In this document: positions 54,946 through 64,000 of the stretch, piece after piece
How the letters are laid out: every line of letters starts with the position of its first letter
How positions within the stretch are numbered: the first letter of the stretch is position 1
DNA from: Xenorhabdus lircayensis
GTDB taxonomy: Bacteria > Pseudomonadota > Gammaproteobacteria > Enterobacterales > Enterobacteriaceae
Reading direction: 5' to 3'
Assembly (NCBI RefSeq): GCF_016306625.1
Contig: NZ_JACOII010000022.1
Coordinates: 1-64,000 of the forward strand
Length of the DNA: 64,000 bases
The notes under the pieces: model-generated
Seen by the model: the letters and a program-made list of their open reading frames with translations, nothing else
What the model was told of the DNA's origin: nothing
The model's database searches: none
Position numbers and translations under genes: made by a program

Positions 54946-55040
54946 TGACTAAAAAAGCATTACAAGATTATATTAAACATTTCAGAATGGAACTTGTAAA
55001 CAAGACAATTAATATAAACCATGTACAACTCTTGGTATAG
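54945..55040 (+). pseudogene. 31-codon remnant coupled to wzx
   Basis: An ATG overlaps the wzx stop (TAATG) and opens a frame of 31 codons (MTKKALQDYIKHFRMELVNK ... LLV) before TAG. Protein-like sequence continues in another frame (ARIESYIAEL, then INAIFLGADSYCSDISLM), so it looks like the 5' end of a lost cluster gene broken by frameshifts. The family is not recognised. The fossil ends near the IS1 remnant. Confidence 0.5.
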
Positions 55041-55140
55041 CAAGAATTGAGAGTTATATAGCCGAACTATAAATTAATGCAATTTTCCTAGGAGCAGATT
55101 CTTATTGTTCAGATATTAGTCTTATGTATCGGTTATACTA

Positions 55141-55416
55141 GTGGTCATGACGTTAAAGCGTTAATTTTATACTTATATTATTGCGCTTTTTAATGGAAAT
55201 ATCATAATGACCGTTATAATAAAAATTAATTGCCGATATTGTGGATATGACAATGAATGGCTCTGGTGTGGGGACACAGGCTGTATGTTAGGTATCGGTA
55301 TCAATATACAGTAGTACGCACATTAAAAAGCTCTCGCCAAAAAAAGTAACATCACGATAGGCCGCTTATGACGATATCACGCTTATCTGTGAATTAGATG
55401 AACATTTTTGGAATTA
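55141..55416 (+). mobile_element. IS1-family insertion sequence remnant
   Basis: From 55207, MTVIIKINCRYCG matches the InsA zinc-finger start. An internal deletion then joins to DMTMNGSGVG and, after frameshifts, DTGCMLGIGIN and VVRTLKSSRQKK (InsA C-terminus). The sequence continues into DDITLICELDEHFW, which resembles the DEQW region of InsB. So insA is internally deleted and insB is cut after about 20 codons. The left boundary is a guess near 55141; no right end or target duplication is visible. The AT-rich rest of the 54946-55497 gap holds nothing else I can name. Confidence 0.7.
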
Positions 55417-55497
55417 TAACCATTATTCTATATAGAACAAAAGAAAATTTATTTACAATAAACTTTTAACATTAAAATTTATCCAAGGATATAAATA

Positions 55498-56127
55498 ATG
55501 AAAAAAATATTCTCTAAATTATTTAAAAAAAACATTTTTGACTATATATATTTTATTGAAATTTTCATTCCATATCTAAAAACACAAATTTTATATAAAT
55601 ATCTATTTAAGAAAGTCGGGAATAACTCATGGATAAAGTGTCCAGATAGGATTTTTAATGCTGGTTCAATAGAGATTGGGAGTCAGGTAAAAATTGAAAA
55701 AGGGTCTATATTATACGCTGTGAATAAATATGCTGATAAGACATACAATGGTAAAATAATCATAGGTGACGGGGTATATGCAAATCGTTATTTTAATATA
55801 ACCGCGGCTGAATCAGTTATTATTGGTCATAATGTATCTTTTGGTCCGAATGTTTTTATAAATGATTTCGATCATAGTTTTGAGGATATTGGAATTAACA
55901 TAATTATATCACCTTTGAAATGTAAGGGCGGTGTATATATAGGAGACGGCTCCTGGATTGGGGCTAATGTGTTTATAACCGGTGGTGTAACCATTGGAAA
56001 ACATTGTGTTATCGCTGCAAATAGTGTGGTAACGAAGAGCTTTCCAGATTATTCAGTGGTTGCAGGAATTCCTGCAAAAATAATAAAAAAATATTGCCAT
56101 GAAGATAAAATGTGGGTCAAGGTTTAA
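55498..56127 (+). CDS. Hexapeptide-repeat acyltransferase
   Basis: The 209 residues have an N-terminal helical part (1-50), then left-handed beta-helix repeats (IIIGDGVYANRYFNITAAE, VIIGHNVSFGPNVFINDFDH, VYIGDGSWIGANVFITGG, VTIGKHCVIAANSVV) and the typical end AGIPAKIIKKY. The histidine in NDFDHSF fits the acetyl-CoA catalytic position. It probably O-acetylates an O-unit sugar. The stop overlaps the next start (TAATG). Confidence 0.85.
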   Translation: MKKIFSKLFKKNIFDYIYFIEIFIPYLKTQILYKYLFKKVGNNSWIKCPDRIFNAGSIEIGSQVKIEKGSILYAVNKYADKTYNGKIIIGDGVYANRYFNITAAESVIIGHNVSFGPNVFINDFDHSFEDIGINIIISPLKCKGGVYIGDGSWIGANVFITGGVTIGKHCVIAANSVVTKSFPDYSVVAGIPAKIIKKYCHEDKMWVKV

Positions 56128-57029
56128 TGACAATGAAAAATAATAAAGTAGGTCTAGTAACTGTTCTTTATAATGCTCCAGAAGTATTAGAAGATTTTTT
56201 CTTTAGTATTTCATCTCAAGAGTTTAAAAATTATCATCTTTACATCATAGATAATAGCACTACCCCAGAACCATTAAGAACAACAAAAAAATTAATTCAT
56301 CAATATTCATTAGAACATGTTACTTTAATTGATAATAAAAGCAACAATGTGGGTGTTGCAGCAGGAAATAACCAAGGAATTAAATCCGCACTAAAAGATG
56401 GATGTGATTATATATTATTAATTAATAACGATCTCATTTTTAAAAACCCCTGTGTTCTGTCTACTCTAATGCACATTACTATTGAAAAAAATGAAAAGAT
56501 GGTTAGTCCATTAATACTCAATTATCCAGAGAAGAAAATCTGGTATGCGGGCGGATATTTTGATGAATACCGAGCATTAGCACCTCATAAATACGTAAAT
56601 AAAAATCCTAAAACTATTAAAGAGAATTTTCCAATTTATCATGAATATGCACCTACATGTTTTTTAATTATTCATCGCTCTGTTTTTGAAAAAAGTGGGT
56701 TAATAGATGAAAGTTATTTTGCATATTATGATGATACTGATTTTTTATATAGGGCCCATAAAAATGGATTTACAGTAAGGCTGATCCCTGATGTAAAAAT
56801 TTACCATAAAGTTAGTATTTCAACTGGAGGAAATACGAGTTTTTTTGGGGCCTATTATCTAACTAGAAATAGACTTTTTTTTGCTAAAAAATGCTTAAAA
56901 TTCCCTAAAAGAGAAATTAGTTTAGCGTATACAATCATAACAAGAATAATTATTATTATGTTTAGCAAAAGCAAGACAGATATTAAGAAGGCTCTAATAA
57001 AAGGAATATTGGATGGGATAAGGATGTAA
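56127..57029 (+). CDS. GT2-family glycosyltransferase
   Basis: The 300 residues have a GT-A fold: VGLVTVLYNAPEVLEDFF start, NVGVAAGNNQGI, the metal/nucleotide motif LLINNDL, and YYDDTDFLYRAHKNGF. This pattern resembles rhamnosyl- and related transferases using NDP-sugars. I chose ATG 56127, overlapping the previous stop; ATG 56133 is an alternative. It would add one sugar of the O-unit on the cytoplasmic side. Confidence 0.85.
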   Translation: MTMKNNKVGLVTVLYNAPEVLEDFFFSISSQEFKNYHLYIIDNSTTPEPLRTTKKLIHQYSLEHVTLIDNKSNNVGVAAGNNQGIKSALKDGCDYILLINNDLIFKNPCVLSTLMHITIEKNEKMVSPLILNYPEKKIWYAGGYFDEYRALAPHKYVNKNPKTIKENFPIYHEYAPTCFLIIHRSVFEKSGLIDESYFAYYDDTDFLYRAHKNGFTVRLIPDVKIYHKVSISTGGNTSFFGAYYLTRNRLFFAKKCLKFPKREISLAYTIITRIIIIMFSKSKTDIKKALIKGILDGIRM

Positions 57030-57036
57030 AAATAAA

Positions 57037-58011
57037 ATGTCATTGTATTCAGTATCCTTTCTTTATATTCCTCTGTTACTCCTCATTTTTTCATCTGAAC
57101 GACAAGAGAGGTTTATTAAAAGTACCTTACTATTATTCTATAGTATTTTTGTGTTTTCTTATATTAATTCCGGCCCAGATCATATTGTTTATCAATGGAT
57201 ATATGAAAATGAACCTCTGGAACCTAAGTTTGAAATAATTTACACCTATATTTCTTATATATCAAATTTACTGAATTTTAACTATCATCAATTTCTTATT
57301 GTGAACAAGGTAATAAACATAATTATATTAGGCACTGCTATATTTTACCTTGATAAACATAAATTATTATTTTTTATGGGGATGTATATACCTACATCAT
57401 TTATTACTTTTGAACTTAATTTACTTAGACAATCCCTTGCATTACATTTTGGATTACTTTTCATCATTTTTTTCATGAAAAAAAAGAAATTAAAATCGTA
57501 TATATATATAGTTTTTTCTATATTATCTCATACAACCTCCTTATTGACAGCATTCATTTTTATAAAAAAAACAAACAAAAACGCATTGCTATTACTAGTG
57601 CTAATATTAGGTTTGTCTCTATACCTGAATTTTCCATATATAATTAATAAATTTTTGGAATATAAAAAAGCAGGAGCAATAAATATAAGACCTAGCATAT
57701 TATCATTACAAACATTAATTTTATTGTTAGTTCCATTCTTTTTCTTTTCAGTCAAAAAAGATAAAATAACAATATTTATGTATTTTTTTATTTGTTTATC
57801 ATCTATTATCCCTTTGATGATTAGAATTTATCCAATTGCATTATTACTGTTATTACCCGTAATAAATAAACCAAGGGCGAAAAATCCTAAATTAATCATG
57901 GTGTTTTTTATAACTTTTTCTATATCTTTTACTTTAGGAAAAACTTACTTATTGCTACAAACAGATAGACAGTCAATAAAAGAAGGAATTTATACTCGTG
58001 GTTACGAATAA
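57037..58011 (+). CDS. wzy: O-antigen polymerase, EpsG-like (Wzy)
   Basis: The 324 residues carry about nine hydrophobic segments. The large polar loop has the EpsG-family order: GPDHIVYQWIYENEP, then EIIYTYISYIS, and LRQSLALHFGLLFI. It is the only membrane protein of the cluster besides Wzx, which supports the polymerase call. It is short for a Wzy (commonly about 400). The stop overlaps the next gene by 14 bases. Confidence 0.75.
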   Translation: MSLYSVSFLYIPLLLLIFSSERQERFIKSTLLLFYSIFVFSYINSGPDHIVYQWIYENEPLEPKFEIIYTYISYISNLLNFNYHQFLIVNKVINIIILGTAIFYLDKHKLLFFMGMYIPTSFITFELNLLRQSLALHFGLLFIIFFMKKKKLKSYIYIVFSILSHTTSLLTAFIFIKKTNKNALLLLVLILGLSLYLNFPYIINKFLEYKKAGAINIRPSILSLQTLILLLVPFFFFSVKKDKITIFMYFFICLSSIIPLMIRIYPIALLLLLPVINKPRAKNPKLIMVFFITFSISFTLGKTYLLLQTDRQSIKEGIYTRGYE

Positions 58012-59101
58012 ACAAAAAGATAACTCAGTAGCTTTTGTTTTAATGTCGGACAGAAATACAGCTATGTGGTTTTCTTTTACCGGTTTATATCATGCTATTA
58101 AAGAGGAAAAAATAGAAGCAGATTTTTATTTTCCTTCAAGAACACCCGAAACAGAAAAGGAATACAATAATAATTTATTTTTTTATGATTTTAAAAGCCC
58201 TATAAGAACTTCAATCTCAGTTTATTCTCTTGCTCGAAAAATAAACAAAAAAAATGGGAAAGTGATAATTTTTTCCCAAGGTATTTTTTCTGCACAATTA
58301 AGTGTTCTTATTAAAAAAAATATTGAAATCATTCCATGGGGTCATGAAATAAATAATTATATTAATAGAGCCGGTTTATTAAGAGGACTAAACTATTACT
58401 TATCCGATATGATAATGAATATTAAATCAAATACACTTATTGTATCGTCAGACGAATTAGTTAAAAAAGCCCAAGATAAATATCCTAAAAAAAATATAAT
58501 TTATGTTTGCTTACCTTTATCTGGAGATTTTTTTCGCTTATTAAATAATAAAAAGGTAGTTGAATTAGATAAAGTGAAAAGTCTTAATATTCTTTTCTTT
58601 GGAAATTTGACACCTTACAAAGGATTACAACATTTAGATAAAATTATTTCAAAATTCAGCGATTCAGATTTATCTGTAACTATTATAGGAAGAGGTAACT
58701 TAGAAAAATTAGCGCCAAATTTATATTTGCACTCAACAAAAAATCTTAATGTTCAGTGGATAAACCATTTTGTTACAGCTGATGAAGTTGTACATGTATT
58801 AATCAAATCTGATTTTATGTTTGTAATGTATGACTCTGTGACTGCGACCTCTCAAATAGATATCGCTAATGCATTTGGTATTCCTGTTCTTGTCTCTGAC
58901 TTAGATTTTTTCAAAAGAAAAGTAGAAAATGGAATAAATGGGTTTATTATAAAGCAAGACCACCTAGAGAAATTTATCAGATTACACATTGAAAATAATA
59001 TAAAAATGAACAGAAATGAGATTATCTCATTTTATAAAGAAACTGGTATCAATAATAATTTGATACAATCATTAATTAGTAATAAAATTATAAGTAAATA
59101 A
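57998..59101 (+). CDS. GT4-type glycosyltransferase
   Basis: The 367 residues look like GT-B: N-terminal acceptor half and a C-terminal donor half with LNILFFGNLTPYKGLQHLDK, VTIIGRGN, and the terminal motif IDIANAFGIPVLVSD corresponding to the EX7E-containing region, although the usual glutamates are not clear. It starts with GTG at 57998 behind AGAAGG and overlaps the wzy end. The added sugar is unknown. Confidence 0.78.
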   Translation: MVTNKQKDNSVAFVLMSDRNTAMWFSFTGLYHAIKEEKIEADFYFPSRTPETEKEYNNNLFFYDFKSPIRTSISVYSLARKINKKNGKVIIFSQGIFSAQLSVLIKKNIEIIPWGHEINNYINRAGLLRGLNYYLSDMIMNIKSNTLIVSSDELVKKAQDKYPKKNIIYVCLPLSGDFFRLLNNKKVVELDKVKSLNILFFGNLTPYKGLQHLDKIISKFSDSDLSVTIIGRGNLEKLAPNLYLHSTKNLNVQWINHFVTADEVVHVLIKSDFMFVMYDSVTATSQIDIANAFGIPVLVSDLDFFKRKVENGINGFIIKQDHLEKFIRLHIENNIKMNRNEIISFYKETGINNNLIQSLISNKIISK

Positions 59102-59103
59102 AA

Positions 59104-59709
59104 ATGCTCTTAAAAATAAAAAGCTATTTTAAGCATTATAGATTACTAGGATGTATTTCATTATTTGTGAATTATATTTACACAAAAATATTTTTCCCTA
59201 AAGCTCGTTTGATACGGCGTCCTTTTGATATAAGAGGTTATTCATATATTGATATCTCAAACAATCTTACAACAGGGCATCATTGTAGAATAGAGGCTCA
59301 TAATGAAGAAAACAGAGTTGTCTTGTTTATAGGAGAAAATTGTCAACTTAATGACTTTGTTCATATTGCAGCAGCAGAAAAAATAAAAATAGGCAATAAC
59401 GTATTAATTGCAAGTCGTGTATTTATTAGTGATCTAAATCATGGTTCATATAGTGGAACACTACAATCACATCCAGAATCCATTTGCAATGAACGAGCGC
59501 TTAGTACATCTCCTGTAACAATTGAAGATAATGTTTGGCTAGGTGAAGGCGTTGTAGTACTACCAGGTGTATCAATTGGACGATGTTCTATTATTGGTGC
59601 AAATGCTGTAGTATCTCGAGATATTCCTCCATATTCTATTGCTGTTGGAAATCCGGCAAAAGTTATAAAACAATATAATAATTCTACAGAAAATTGGAAT
59701 AGAGTATAA
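59104..59709 (+). CDS. Hexapeptide-repeat acetyltransferase, WbbJ-like
   Basis: The 201 residues closely follow the plan of E. coli WbbJ: an N-terminal segment with ARLIRRPFDIRG, then QLNDFVHIAAAEKIKIGNNV, the catalytic-histidine region ISDLNHGSY, VWLGEGVVVLPGVSIG, and VGNPAKVIKQY. Likely O-acetyltransferase for an O-antigen sugar. It starts two bases after the previous stop. Confidence 0.85.
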   Translation: MLLKIKSYFKHYRLLGCISLFVNYIYTKIFFPKARLIRRPFDIRGYSYIDISNNLTTGHHCRIEAHNEENRVVLFIGENCQLNDFVHIAAAEKIKIGNNVLIASRVFISDLNHGSYSGTLQSHPESICNERALSTSPVTIEDNVWLGEGVVVLPGVSIGRCSIIGANAVVSRDIPPYSIAVGNPAKVIKQYNNSTENWNRV

Positions 59710-59748
59710 ATCACTCCCTTACATAAACATATAATTAATATATCTGAT

Positions 59749-60747
59749 ATGAACGAGAATTCTTTTTTAAATAAGAAGATTGCTATTTTTTGTCCCAAAT
59801 TTTTTGGGTATGACAAAAAAATAGTTCAACAACTAGAAAGTCTTGGTGCCAAGGTTAAACTCTATGATGATAAACCATCAAACAATACACTGTTTAAAAT
59901 TATCATTAGATTAAGGTTGCATTACTTTGTCAATTCTACTATCCAAAAATATTATGATAACATTCTGTATGAACTAAAAAAGTCTCCTCCTGATCATATT
60001 TTATTTATGAATCCCGAAACTCTCAAATCTGAAATAATAAAAAAATTTAAGGATTCTTTGAATAAAACAAAATTTATTGTTTATATGTGGGATTCAATAT
60101 TAAATAGGAAAAATGCCACTTCATACATAGATAAAGTAGATAGTTTTTTTAGTTTTGATCATAAAGATGCTAAAGAGCTTAGAATCGATTTTTTGCCGTT
60201 ATTTTATTCCAATGATTACTCTATAAGAAACCATCGTCAAAAGTCTAAAGAAATATACGATATTTGTTTTATTGGCACTGCTCATAGCGAACGCCATCTA
60301 TTATTAAATAAAGTAATTAGAACTATTAACTCTAAAGACATTTTTAAATTTCTCTATTGTCCGAATGTATTGGTTTTTTTTGTAAAAAAATACTTAACAA
60401 GAGAATTAAAAGGACTAAAAATAAATGATATATCATTTGTTCCAATGAAAACTGAAGATATTTTAAATGCCATTCATATATCTAAATGTGTTCTTGATGT
60501 ACCACATTTAGCACAAAATGGACTTACAATTAGAACAATAGAAATGCTCGGAGCAGGGAAAAAAATAATCACAACAAACAAGGAGATATGTAATTATGAT
60601 TTTTACAATAAAAATAACATTTATATATTAACAGAAGATAATTTTTCAGGTATAAATGATTTTATATCTAGTGAGTATCAACCTTTGCCTATTGAATTGT
60701 ACGAAAAGTATAGTTTACAGTCTTGGTTGAAAATTGTTTTTAGTTAA
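59749..60747 (+). CDS. Putative glycosyltransferase (GT-B, CgeB-like C-terminus)
   Basis: The 332 residues have an N-terminal Rossmann-like half (KIAIFCPKFFGYDKKIVQQL) and a C-terminal half with YDICFIGTAHSERHLLL. A donor-site-like stretch follows: HISKCVLDVPHLAQNGLTIR then TIEMLGAGKKIITTNKEICN. This end resembles glycosyltransferase family 1/CgeB-type proteins in polysaccharide clusters. No assignment of sugar is possible. It is the last transferase before the GDP-mannose genes. Confidence 0.65.
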   Translation: MNENSFLNKKIAIFCPKFFGYDKKIVQQLESLGAKVKLYDDKPSNNTLFKIIIRLRLHYFVNSTIQKYYDNILYELKKSPPDHILFMNPETLKSEIIKKFKDSLNKTKFIVYMWDSILNRKNATSYIDKVDSFFSFDHKDAKELRIDFLPLFYSNDYSIRNHRQKSKEIYDICFIGTAHSERHLLLNKVIRTINSKDIFKFLYCPNVLVFFVKKYLTRELKGLKINDISFVPMKTEDILNAIHISKCVLDVPHLAQNGLTIRTIEMLGAGKKIITTNKEICNYDFYNKNNIYILTEDNFSGINDFISSEYQPLPIELYEKYSLQSWLKIVFS

Positions 60748-60762
60748 TCTGAATTATCTATT

Positions 60763-62181
60763 ATGAATAAAATATTACCTGTAATCATGTCAGGAGGAAT
60801 TGGCTCTCGACTATGGCCATTATCCCGGGAACAATATCCAAAACAGTTTCTAGCTTTAAATGACGAAGCTGGAAAGACTATGCTACAAACGACAATATTA
60901 CGATTAAATGCTCTTTCATGTTTACATTCTTTTCCTTTGGTTATCTGTAATGAAGAACATCGTTTTTTAGTTGCAGAACAATTAAGAAAAATAAATAAGC
61001 TTAATAAAAATATTATATTAGAGCCTGAAGGGCGTAATACAGCCCCTACTATTGCACTAGCCGCTTTAGCTACCTTACAAGAGAAAAATGATCCGTTATT
61101 ACTGATCTTGCCTGCTGATCATGTAATTCATGATAAAAATTCCTTTTATACTTCTATAAAAATGGCTATTCCTCATGCTGTAGCTGGTAAATTAGTAACT
61201 TTCGGCATAGTACCCACCTCTGCTGAAACTGGCTATGGCTACATTAAACGAGGTAATTTATTAACACATGATCTATCTTCGGAAATATTTCTAGTTGATA
61301 AGTTTGTTGAAAAACCTTGTTTAATACAGGCAGAACACTATATTAAAAGTGGCACTTACTATTGGAATAGTGGAATGTTTTTGTTCCGAGCGAGTCGTTA
61401 TTTAGAAGAACTAAAAAAATTAAGTCCAGATATATATGACTCTTGTTCTAATTCAGTAGAAAATATTTTTCAGGATCTAGATTTCACTCGTGTTGACAAA
61501 ACAGCTTTCCTGTCTTGTCCAAGTAATTCTATAGATTATGCAGTAATGGAAAATACAGATGATGCTGTAGTAGTACCTATGTCGGCAGGTTGGAATGATG
61601 TTGGCTCATGGTCATCTCTGTGGGATATCTCAGTTAAAGATGATTTTGGCAATGTAATACATGGAGATATAATTTCTTATGAAAGTTATGATAACTATCT
61701 ACACTCAGATAGTGCATTATTAGCGACTATAGGTGTCAGAGATTTAACTATTATACAAACAGAAGATGCAATACTTGTAGCCCATAAGAATAAAACTCAA
61801 GATGTTAAATACATTGTAGAAAAATTAAAGAAAGATGGTCGACCTGAATATAAGAAACACCAATGCAGCTATCATACTTGGGGAACCGCTAAACTCATAG
61901 ATTATAGTCCTTATCATCGTGTTAATAAACTAACAATAAAACCAAATGGACAGTTATCATTACAATCACACTATCATAGATCTGAGCATTGGGTGATTTT
62001 ATCTGGTACTGCAGAGGTAATAAGAGGTTCGGAACTATTGCGCCTTACTAAAAATCAATCAATTTATATACCAGCAGGAGAGGCTCATTCTTTGAAGAAC
62101 TCTGGACAAGTAAACCTTGAAGTTATTGAAATACAATCTGGTGATTACATTAGCGATATAGATATTATACGTTTACTATAA
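60763..62181 (+). CDS. manC: Mannose-1-phosphate guanylyltransferase / mannose-6-phosphate isomerase
   Basis: The 472 residues form a bifunctional type II enzyme: an N-terminal pyrophosphorylase (MSGGIGSRLWPLSREQYPKQF-type signature, FVEKP) and a C-terminal cupin isomerase (QSHYHRSEHWVILSGTAEV). It makes GDP-mannose with manB. As no gmd or fcl is seen so far, mannose itself is the simplest end product. Confidence 0.95.
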   Translation: MNKILPVIMSGGIGSRLWPLSREQYPKQFLALNDEAGKTMLQTTILRLNALSCLHSFPLVICNEEHRFLVAEQLRKINKLNKNIILEPEGRNTAPTIALAALATLQEKNDPLLLILPADHVIHDKNSFYTSIKMAIPHAVAGKLVTFGIVPTSAETGYGYIKRGNLLTHDLSSEIFLVDKFVEKPCLIQAEHYIKSGTYYWNSGMFLFRASRYLEELKKLSPDIYDSCSNSVENIFQDLDFTRVDKTAFLSCPSNSIDYAVMENTDDAVVVPMSAGWNDVGSWSSLWDISVKDDFGNVIHGDIISYESYDNYLHSDSALLATIGVRDLTIIQTEDAILVAHKNKTQDVKYIVEKLKKDGRPEYKKHQCSYHTWGTAKLIDYSPYHRVNKLTIKPNGQLSLQSHYHRSEHWVILSGTAEVIRGSELLRLTKNQSIYIPAGEAHSLKNSGQVNLEVIEIQSGDYISDIDIIRLL

Positions 62182-62222
62182 AGAAATTATAAATTATATT
62201 AATTAATGGTTATGAGGGATTG

Positions 62223-63590
62223 ATGAAAGATAAACTCAATTGCTTTAAGGCTTATGATATTCGAGGTCAATTAGGTCAAGAACTAAATGAAGATATAGCC
62301 TATCGTATTGGGCGTGCCTATAGTGAATTTATTAAACCTAAATCTGTTGTTGTTGGACATGACTCACGCCTTACTAGTGAAAAACTTAAATTAGCTTTAA
62401 GCCGAGGTTTACAAGATTCTGGCACTGATGTGCTTGATATAGGACTTGCAGGTACAGAGGAAATTTATTTTGCAACTTTTTTTCTAGGTATTTGTGGTGG
62501 GATTGAAGTCACAGCTAGCCATAACCCTATTAATTATAATGGTATGAAATTAGTTAGAGAAGACGCAAAACCAATTAGTAGAGATTCCGGATTGAAAGAA
62601 ATTCAATCTCTGGCAGAAATAAATAACTTTCCTAAAATTAATAATTCGCATCGAGGTGATTATAAAAAAATCTCTATTTTAGAAAGTTATATAGACCATA
62701 TTCTAAATTATATTGACTTAAAGAAACTGAAACCTTTAAGACTTGTCATTAATAGTGGAAATGGAACAGCGGGTCATGTTATTGATGCTATAGAATATCG
62801 TTTTAAAGCACTAAATATCCCTGTTGAATTCATAAAAATACATCATGAATCTGATGGAACTTTTCCTAATGGAATTCCTAACCCATTATTACCAGAATGT
62901 CGAAAAGATACGTCTGAAGCTGTTATAACACATAATGCTGATATAGGCATTGCATTCGATGGAGATTTTGATCGTTGTTTCTTCTTTGATGAGAGAGGTA
63001 ACTTTATCGAAGGTTATTATATAGTAGGATTATTAGCTGAGGCGTTTTTGAAGAATAACCCAGGGCAAAAAATTATTCATGATCCTCGCCTCACTTGGAA
63101 TACTATAGATATAGTTACCTTATCTGATGGAATACCTATTATTTCCAAAGCAGGGCATTCTTTTATTAAAGAAAAAATGCGAAAAGAAAATGCTATTTAT
63201 GGTGGTGAGATGAGTGCTCATCATTATTTCAGAGATTTTTCTTATTGTGATAGCGGTATGATTCCATGGTTATTAATAATAGAATTAGTTTCTATTAAAA
63301 AAATAAAACTTAGCCAATTGGTAAAGGAGCGCATTAATAAATACCCTTCATCTGGGGAAATAAATAAAAAATCTTTCTCCCCAGATGAAACAATTAATAA
63401 TATTTTAAACATTTACCAGAAAGATGCCGTTGTTGATTATACTGATGGCATTAGCCTAGAGTTTTATGATTGGCGATTTAATTTAAGAATATCTAATACT
63501 GAGCCAGTTATTCGATTGAATGTCGAATCCAAAGGAGATTTTGAGTTAATGAAAAACAAGACAAAAGAAATTTTAGCGCTATTACCTTAA
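62223..63590 (+). CDS. manB: Phosphomannomutase
   Basis: Interconverts mannose-6- and mannose-1-phosphate. The 455 residues have the start [11 protein letters not shown], active serine in [13 protein letters not shown], the metal site [24 protein letters not shown], and the phosphate-binding [16 protein letters not shown] chose ATG 62223 (GAGG ribosome-binding site); TTG 62220 would add one residue. Confidence 0.95.
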   Translation: MKDKLNCFKAYDIRGQLGQELNEDIAYRIGRAYSEFIKPKSVVVGHDSRLTSEKLKLALSRGLQDSGTDVLDIGLAGTEEIYFATFFLGICGGIEVTASHNPINYNGMKLVREDAKPISRDSGLKEIQSLAEINNFPKINNSHRGDYKKISILESYIDHILNYIDLKKLKPLRLVINSGNGTAGHVIDAIEYRFKALNIPVEFIKIHHESDGTFPNGIPNPLLPECRKDTSEAVITHNADIGIAFDGDFDRCFFFDERGNFIEGYYIVGLLAEAFLKNNPGQKIIHDPRLTWNTIDIVTLSDGIPIISKAGHSFIKEKMRKENAIYGGEMSAHHYFRDFSYCDSGMIPWLLIIELVSIKKIKLSQLVKERINKYPSSGEINKKSFSPDETINNILNIYQKDAVVDYTDGISLEFYDWRFNLRISNTEPVIRLNVESKGDFELMKNKTKEILALLP

Positions 63591-63693
63591 TATAGGATAT
63601 TCAAACGAAAACCATTAAATTAGATATTTATTATTAGAAAAATAAAATTAGATAATACCAATACTGTCAATCAATAATAAAAAGGTGATATTT

Positions 63694-64000
63694 ATGATCA
63701 TAATAATAGGAGGGTCTGGATTTATTGGTTCCAGACTATGCTCCATTTTAAAACAAGAAAAAATCCCATTCAAAATTGTTGATAAGAAAAAAAGCAAAGC
63801 ATTTCTTAATAATTGGGAGTATGGCGATGTTACAAAACCAGAAACATTATTAAAACCACTAGAAAATTCTTCCATTATAATAAATTTAGCTGCTGAACAT
63901 AAAGACAATGTTAACCCAATTAGTCTTTATTATGATGTAAATGTTCAAGGTGCTAAAAACGTATGTGAAATTGCCGAACAACTAAATATAAAACATATTG
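63694..64000 (+). CDS. NAD-dependent sugar epimerase/dehydratase, 5' part only
   Basis: ATG 63694 behind AAAGGTG opens a frame that runs off the window (102 codons). It shows the Rossmann motif IIIIGGSGFIGSRL, an acidic GDVTKPETL, and LAAEHKDNVNPISLYYDVNV, typical of extended SDR enzymes such as UDP-sugar 4-epimerases. Substrate unknown. It shows that the O-antigen cluster continues beyond the right edge. Confidence 0.8.
   Translation, partial: MIIIIGGSGFIGSRLCSILKQEKIPFKIVDKKKSKAFLNNWEYGDVTKPETLLKPLENSSIIINLAAEHKDNVNPISLYYDVNVQGAKNVCEIAEQLNIKHI

Overview
The window looks like chromosomal DNA of an insect-pathogenic or nematode-associated enterobacterium, most likely Xenorhabdus (Photorhabdus is the main alternative; Morganellaceae in either case). 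The core proteins match enterobacterial families almost residue for residue. argG lies inside the argCBGH operon, unlike Escherichia coli, and base composition is moderate in the core and very AT-rich in the last 14 kb. The genus is an inference from gene order and protein similarity; no ribosomal RNA lies in the window.

Bases 61-13567 hold a conserved housekeeping block: murI and btuB (overlapping), trmA, fabR-yijD, sthA, oxyR, and the arginine genes argCBGH with divergent argE, sharing two ARG boxes. Bases 13568-18250 are an accessory patch: a decayed 84-codon gene, metF with five tandem MetJ boxes, a decayed toxin-antitoxin pair, a DHA2-type efflux pump coupled to an NTF2-like protein, and a divergent LysR regulator.

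Bases 18370-34637 carry ppc, metBL with divergent metJ, rpmE, priA, cytR, ftsN, hslVU (with a heat-shock promoter overlapping the ftsN stop codon), menA, rraA and zapB. Bases 34954-46850 carry glpFK (no glpX follows), emrD, fpr, yiiR, yiiQ, tpiA, sbp, pfkA, fieF and an extra pair of phospholipid-synthesis genes (CdsA-like and PlsC-like). The Cpx envelope-stress locus (cpxP, cpxRA) follows, with a CpxR box and a clearly recognisable CpxQ small RNA in the cpxP 3' end.

A JUMPstart/ops element at about 50011 opens a long AT-rich O-antigen cluster on the + strand that runs off the right edge. It holds rfbBAC for the dTDP-6-deoxyhexose route without an rfbD, an unusual short-chain dehydrogenase, a Wzx flippase, an IS1-family remnant, two hexapeptide acyltransferases, three glycosyltransferase candidates, a small Wzy-like polymerase, manC and manB for GDP-mannose, and the start of another epimerase. 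Together these would make a mannose/6-deoxysugar-type O-unit, export it through Wzx and polymerise it through Wzy.

The most interesting items are: the 15-bp in-frame repeats at the sbp start, each carrying its own ATG; the Tyr-to-Phe dehydrogenase standing where rfbD is expected; the btuB leader with no visible B12 box but competing hairpins; the conserved CpxQ RNA; and several fossil genes (toxin-antitoxin, IS1 and an unknown).
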